A stretch of DNA of 15,060 nt from Oscillospiraceae bacterium (GTDB lineage Bacteria; Bacillota; Clostridia; Oscillospirales; Oscillospiraceae): contig JAQUZL010000040.1 in assembly GCA_028691385.1 (NCBI GenBank), positions 1 to 15,060 on the forward strand, read 5' to 3'. A model generated the notes under the pieces. It was given only the letters and a program-made list of their open reading frames with translations. It ran no database searches and was not told the DNA's origin. Positions 12,332 to 15,060 of this stretch are shown piece after piece. Positions within the stretch are counted from its first letter, which is position 1, and each line of letters begins with the position of its first letter. The position numbers and the translations under genes were made by a program.

Positions 12332-13424
12332 CGCGCTACAGCTGGAAAATTTCCGAAACTACGCGGCGATCACAACCAATTTTGACCCGGGCGTCAACCT
12401 TTTGATGGGCGACAATGCCCAGGGCAAGACCAATTTGCTCGAAGCAATCACGTATCTGTCCACCGGGCATGCCTTTCGCACCCGGAAAGAGGCGGAGCTG
12501 CTGCGCTTCGGCGCGCCCTTTGCCGCGCTGGATGCGGCGGCGTTTTCCGGCGGCAGAGCGCAGACGCTGCGCGCGGTGCTCTTTGCCGGGCGGCAGCGCA
12601 GGCAGCTGTTCGTGAACGGCGTCAAGCAGAAAACCGGCGCTGCGCTGCCCGACGTTTTGCGTACGGTGCTCTTCTGCCCGGAGGATCTGCTGGTGCTCAA
12701 AACCGGCGCGGCCGCAAGGCGGCGCATGGTGGACGCGGCGCTTTGCCAGCTGCGTCCGGGCTATGACAAGGCACTGACGGAATATCATAAGCTTTTGGAG
12801 CACAAGGGGCGCATTTTGAAGGATTATCACGAAAATCCCGCCCTACTGGACACGCTGCCGGACTTTGATGAACGGATGGCGCGCGTCGGCGCAATCGTCA
12901 TCTCCTATCGCGCGCGCTACCTTGCCAGTCTTGCCCGGGAAACCGCCCGCTTTCACGGCGATTTTTCCGGCGGAAAAGAAGCGCTGACTCTGACCTACCA
13001 GACCGTTTCCACCGTGAATGATCCCATGGCGGGCAGCGCGGCGGTGTATGACGCGCTGCGCGCGCATCAAATGCGTCATCATCAGGCGGAGCTGGCGTCG
13101 GGGATGTGCCTGTCCGGCCCGCATAAGGACGATTTCGACGTGCGTTTGGACGGGATTTCGCTGAAAAGCTACGGCTCGCAGGGACAGACGCGCACGGCGG
13201 CGATCTCGCTGAAGCTGGCGGAACGGGAAATTCTCCGCGCCGACACCGGCGAAGAGCCGGTGCTGCTGCTCGACGATGTGTTAAGCGAGCTGGACGCGGG
13301 GCGGCAGGATTTTGTATTGAACCAAATCCGCACGGGGCAGGTGTTCATCACCTGCTGCGAGCAGGACAAATTGACCGACATCGGCCGTGTGCTCACGGTG
13401 GTGGGCGGCGAGATTCGGGGGTGA
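12321..13424 (+). CDS. recF: DNA replication and repair protein RecF
   Basis: A 367-residue SMC-like ATPase that, with RecO and RecR, loads RecA at gaps. The N-terminal LENFRNY and Walker A GDNAQGKTN (30-38) are canonical. GPHKDD (266-271), the signature SYGSQGQTR (283-291) and Walker B VLLLDDVLSELD (314-325) close the ATPase fold. The length matches the family. The start overlaps the end of the S4 gene (ATGCGACTTGA), with AGGTG about 8 bases upstream, so the two are translationally linked. The remB start follows the stop by 4 bases. Confidence 0.97.
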   Translation: MRLDALQLENFRNYAAITTNFDPGVNLLMGDNAQGKTNLLEAITYLSTGHAFRTRKEAELLRFGAPFAALDAAAFSGGRAQTLRAVLFAGRQRRQLFVNGVKQKTGAALPDVLRTVLFCPEDLLVLKTGAAARRRMVDAALCQLRPGYDKALTEYHKLLEHKGRILKDYHENPALLDTLPDFDERMARVGAIVISYRARYLASLARETARFHGDFSGGKEALTLTYQTVSTVNDPMAGSAAVYDALRAHQMRHHQAELASGMCLSGPHKDDFDVRLDGISLKSYGSQGQTRTAAISLKLAEREILRADTGEEPVLLLDDVLSELDAGRQDFVLNQIRTGQVFITCCEQDKLTDIGRVLTVVGGEIRG

Positions 13425-13428
13425 TGGA

Positions 13429-13707
13429 ATGTATTTGAATATCGGCTCGGATATGGCGGTGCGCGACCGATCCATCATCGGTATTTTCGATTTGGATCAC
13501 GCCACCATCGGCAAGGACAGCCGGGCATTTTTGAAAAGCGCTCAGGACGCCTGCGAGGTGGTGGACGTTTCCGACAATCTGCCAAAGACCTTTTTGGTCA
13601 CCGAGGAATACGGCATGCACCGGGCCTACCTGACCCAGCCCAACGCCGCCACCATGGAAAAGCGCTTCCGCGCCGCAGCCAGACCCGCGCGGGACGCACA
13701 GCCATAG
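13429..13707 (+). CDS. remB: RemB/DUF370-family regulator
   Basis: A 92-residue protein of the DUF370 family. The start MYLNIGSD, the IIGIFDLDHATIGKDSRAFL segment (about 16-35) and FLVTEEYGMHRAYLTQPNAATM-type sequence (about 54-76) are typical of the copy that sits between recF and gyrB (B. subtilis RemB, formerly YaaB). RemA/RemB relatives are DNA-binding regulators of biofilm matrix genes in Bacillus; whether that role holds here is unknown. The start at 13429 is chosen over an in-frame ATG at 13387 inside recF because the homologous region begins here and GGTG lies 5 bases upstream. The C-terminal tail (RAAARPARDAQP) looks extended and low in complexity. Confidence 0.88.
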   Translation: MYLNIGSDMAVRDRSIIGIFDLDHATIGKDSRAFLKSAQDACEVVDVSDNLPKTFLVTEEYGMHRAYLTQPNAATMEKRFRAAARPARDAQP

Positions 13708-13724
13708 CGCGGGCACAGAAACCG

Positions 13725-13794
13725 GATTCTTCGCTGCGCTCCCAATCGCACGCCCGCGCAATCCCATTGTGCCATTTGGAGCGAAGCGAAGAAT
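13725..13794. repeat. Imperfect inverted repeat between remB and gyrB (dispersed-repeat-like, copy 2)
   Basis: ATTCTTCGCTGCGCTCC (13726-13742) and GGAGCGAAGCGAAGAAT (13778-13794) pair over 16 of 17 bases around a 35-base loop. The left arm matches 7137-7153 at 16 of 17 positions. GCGCGGGC (13707-13714) and GCCCGCGC (13752-13759) form a second, interleaved inverted repeat. No T run follows, so it is not a standard terminator. Further on, a 10-base unit ATTTTGCCGG is repeated in tandem just before the gyrB leader. Confidence 0.7.
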
Positions 13795-13882
13795 TTGACC
13801 GCAAGGGCGCAAGCGCCTGATTTTGCCGGATTTTGCCGGCGAAAACCGTTTATTTTTTGTTGATATAGAAGGGGGACATCCA

Positions 13883-15060
13883 ATGTCCGAAGAAATTCTG
13901 AACGAGCGAGTCGATCAGGAATACGACGCCGCGCAAATCCAGGTGCTGGAGGGGCTTGAAGCCGTCCGAAAGCGCCCCGGCATGTATATCGGCTCCACCT
14001 CGGCCAGCGGCCTGCATCATTTGGTCTACGAAATCGTGGACAACTCCATTGATGAGGCACTGGCGGGCTACTGCACGGAAATTACCGTGACCATTAACGC
14101 CGACGGCACCATCACCGTGACCGACAACGGCCGCGGCATCCCGGTGGACATTCAAGCCCAGACCGGCAGACCGGCGCTGGAAATTGTTTATACCGTGCTG
14201 CACGCAGGCGGTAAATTCGGCGGCGGCGGCTATAAAGTATCCGGCGGCCTGCACGGCGTGGGCGCGTCCGTCGTCAACGCCTGCTCGGAGTGGCTGGTGG
14301 TGCAGGTGCACCGCGGAGGAAAAATTTACCAGATGAAATTTGCCCGTGGCCGCATCACCCAGGAGATCACCGTGATCGGCACCACCGATCACAACGGCAC
14401 CACGGTCACCTTTAAGCCGGACAGCGAAATGTTCGACGACGTCACCTATGACTATGAAACGCTCCATACCCGCATGCGCGAGCAGGCATTTTTGAACGCG
14501 GGTCTGAAAATCAGCACCTATGACCGCCGCGCCGGGCAGGAAAAGGCCGACGAAATGTGCTACGAGGGCGGTATTCGCGAGTTTGCCGCGTGGCTCGACC
14601 GCAACAAGACGCCGCTGCACGAGCAGGTCATCTATCTGCATGGCGAGCGCCCCGATTCCGAGGCGGAGGTCGCCATCCAGTACAACGACAGCTACAACGA
14701 GAACATTCTCTCCTTTGCCAACAACATCCATACCCCCGAGGGCGGCATGCACGAGGAGGGCTTCAAGCGCGCGCTCACCACGTCCATCAACGCCTATGGC
14801 AAGAAGAACGGCATCATCAAGGGCGACGACAAGGTGTCCGGCGAGGATTGCCGCGAGGGGCTTACCTGCGTGCTTTCGGTCAAGCTGACCGATGCGCAGT
14901 TTGAGGGACAGACCAAGGCAAAGCTGGGCAACAGCGCCATGCGCACACTGGTCAACTCCGTGGTGACCAGCGGCCTTGACGAGTTTTTCGAGGAAAACCC
15001 GGCCATCGCCAAGATCATTCTGGAAAAGGCCATGATGGCCAACCGCGCGCGGGAGGCTGC
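13883..15060 (+). CDS. gyrB: DNA gyrase subunit B, N-terminal 392 residues (cut by the window edge)
   Basis: The ATPase subunit of the type II topoisomerase that introduces negative supercoils. The GHKL ATP-binding site shows EIVDNSIDEA (50-59) with Glu50 and Asn54, DNGRGIP (81-87) and GGLHGVGASVVNA (121-133). The transducer domain follows, with QTKAKLGN near 350-357 and its ATP-contacting lysine. The frame stays open to the last base; the TOPRIM and C-terminal parts lie outside. AAGGGGG lies 7 bases before the ATG. It sits 175 bases after remB, a spacer holding repeats but no convincing promoter, so it may be read through from the dnaN-recF block. The GGGG stretch at 113-116 is usual in Firmicutes GyrB. 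Confidence 0.97.
   Translation, partial: MSEEILNERVDQEYDAAQIQVLEGLEAVRKRPGMYIGSTSASGLHHLVYEIVDNSIDEALAGYCTEITVTINADGTITVTDNGRGIPVDIQAQTGRPALEIVYTVLHAGGKFGGGGYKVSGGLHGVGASVVNACSEWLVVQVHRGGKIYQMKFARGRITQEITVIGTTDHNGTTVTFKPDSEMFDDVTYDYETLHTRMREQAFLNAGLKISTYDRRAGQEKADEMCYEGGIREFAAWLDRNKTPLHEQVIYLHGERPDSEAEVAIQYNDSYNENILSFANNIHTPEGGMHEEGFKRALTTSINAYGKKNGIIKGDDKVSGEDCREGLTCVLSVKLTDAQFEGQTKAKLGNSAMRTLVNSVVTSGLDEFFEENPAIAKIILEKAMMANRAREA

Noticed and set aside
1..15060. CRISPR array, insertion sequence, phage genes or a defence system
   Set aside because: No direct-repeat/spacer pattern, transposase, integrase or toxin-antitoxin signature was seen on either strand; the protein genes are core or small unknowns.

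Overview
The window looks like the chromosomal replication-origin neighbourhood of a GC-rich member of the Firmicutes, most probably an anaerobic Clostridia lineage near the Oscillospirales/Ruminococcaceae. Three things point that way: the gene order dnaA-dnaN-S4/yaaA-recF-remB-gyrB, strong Shine-Dalgarno sites with TTGACA/TATAAT-type promoters, and a two-gene SUF-like Fe-S assembly operon. The lineage is an inference from gene content and was not checked by any search.

Left part (1-3038, all minus strand): the 5' end of a lipoprotein gene runs off the left edge. Behind it lie tRNA-Gly(CCC) with its own promoter and terminator, an adenine deaminase gene with a strong terminator, and uracil-DNA glycosylase. 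A DMT/EamA permease (3103-4008, plus) is divergent from ung, and the two promoters occupy the same DNA. A small zinc-ribbon membrane protein (4128-4424, plus) follows with its own promoter and terminator.

Middle (4540-7001, minus): a compact four-gene operon, rlmH, rnhA, an RsmF/NSUN-type rRNA m5C methyltransferase and a 74-residue membrane protein that starts inside the stop codon of the methyltransferase gene. It is read from a TTGACA-17-TACGCT promoter. The longest stretch without a protein gene (7002-7533) is not empty. It carries that promoter, a copy of a dispersed repeat-like sequence, a probable stand-alone structured small RNA on the plus strand with its own promoter and terminator, and three consecutive perfect hairpins.

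Right part (7534-15060): a two-gene Fe-S cluster scaffold operon (SufC-like ATPase plus SufB/D-like protein, minus) is divergent from dnaA. From dnaA onward every gene is on the plus strand. The dnaA-dnaN gap (10697-10970) holds eight DnaA-box-like 9-mers and is the best oriC candidate. dnaN, an S4-domain protein, recF and remB are packed with gaps or overlaps of a few bases. gyrB, cut by the right edge, follows a 175-base spacer containing an imperfect 17-base inverted repeat that shares its core with the repeat near 7137.

Most protein genes are well-known housekeeping families. The least explained items are the small RNA candidate, the dnaA ribosome-binding site displayed in a hairpin loop, the short membrane proteins and the repeat elements.
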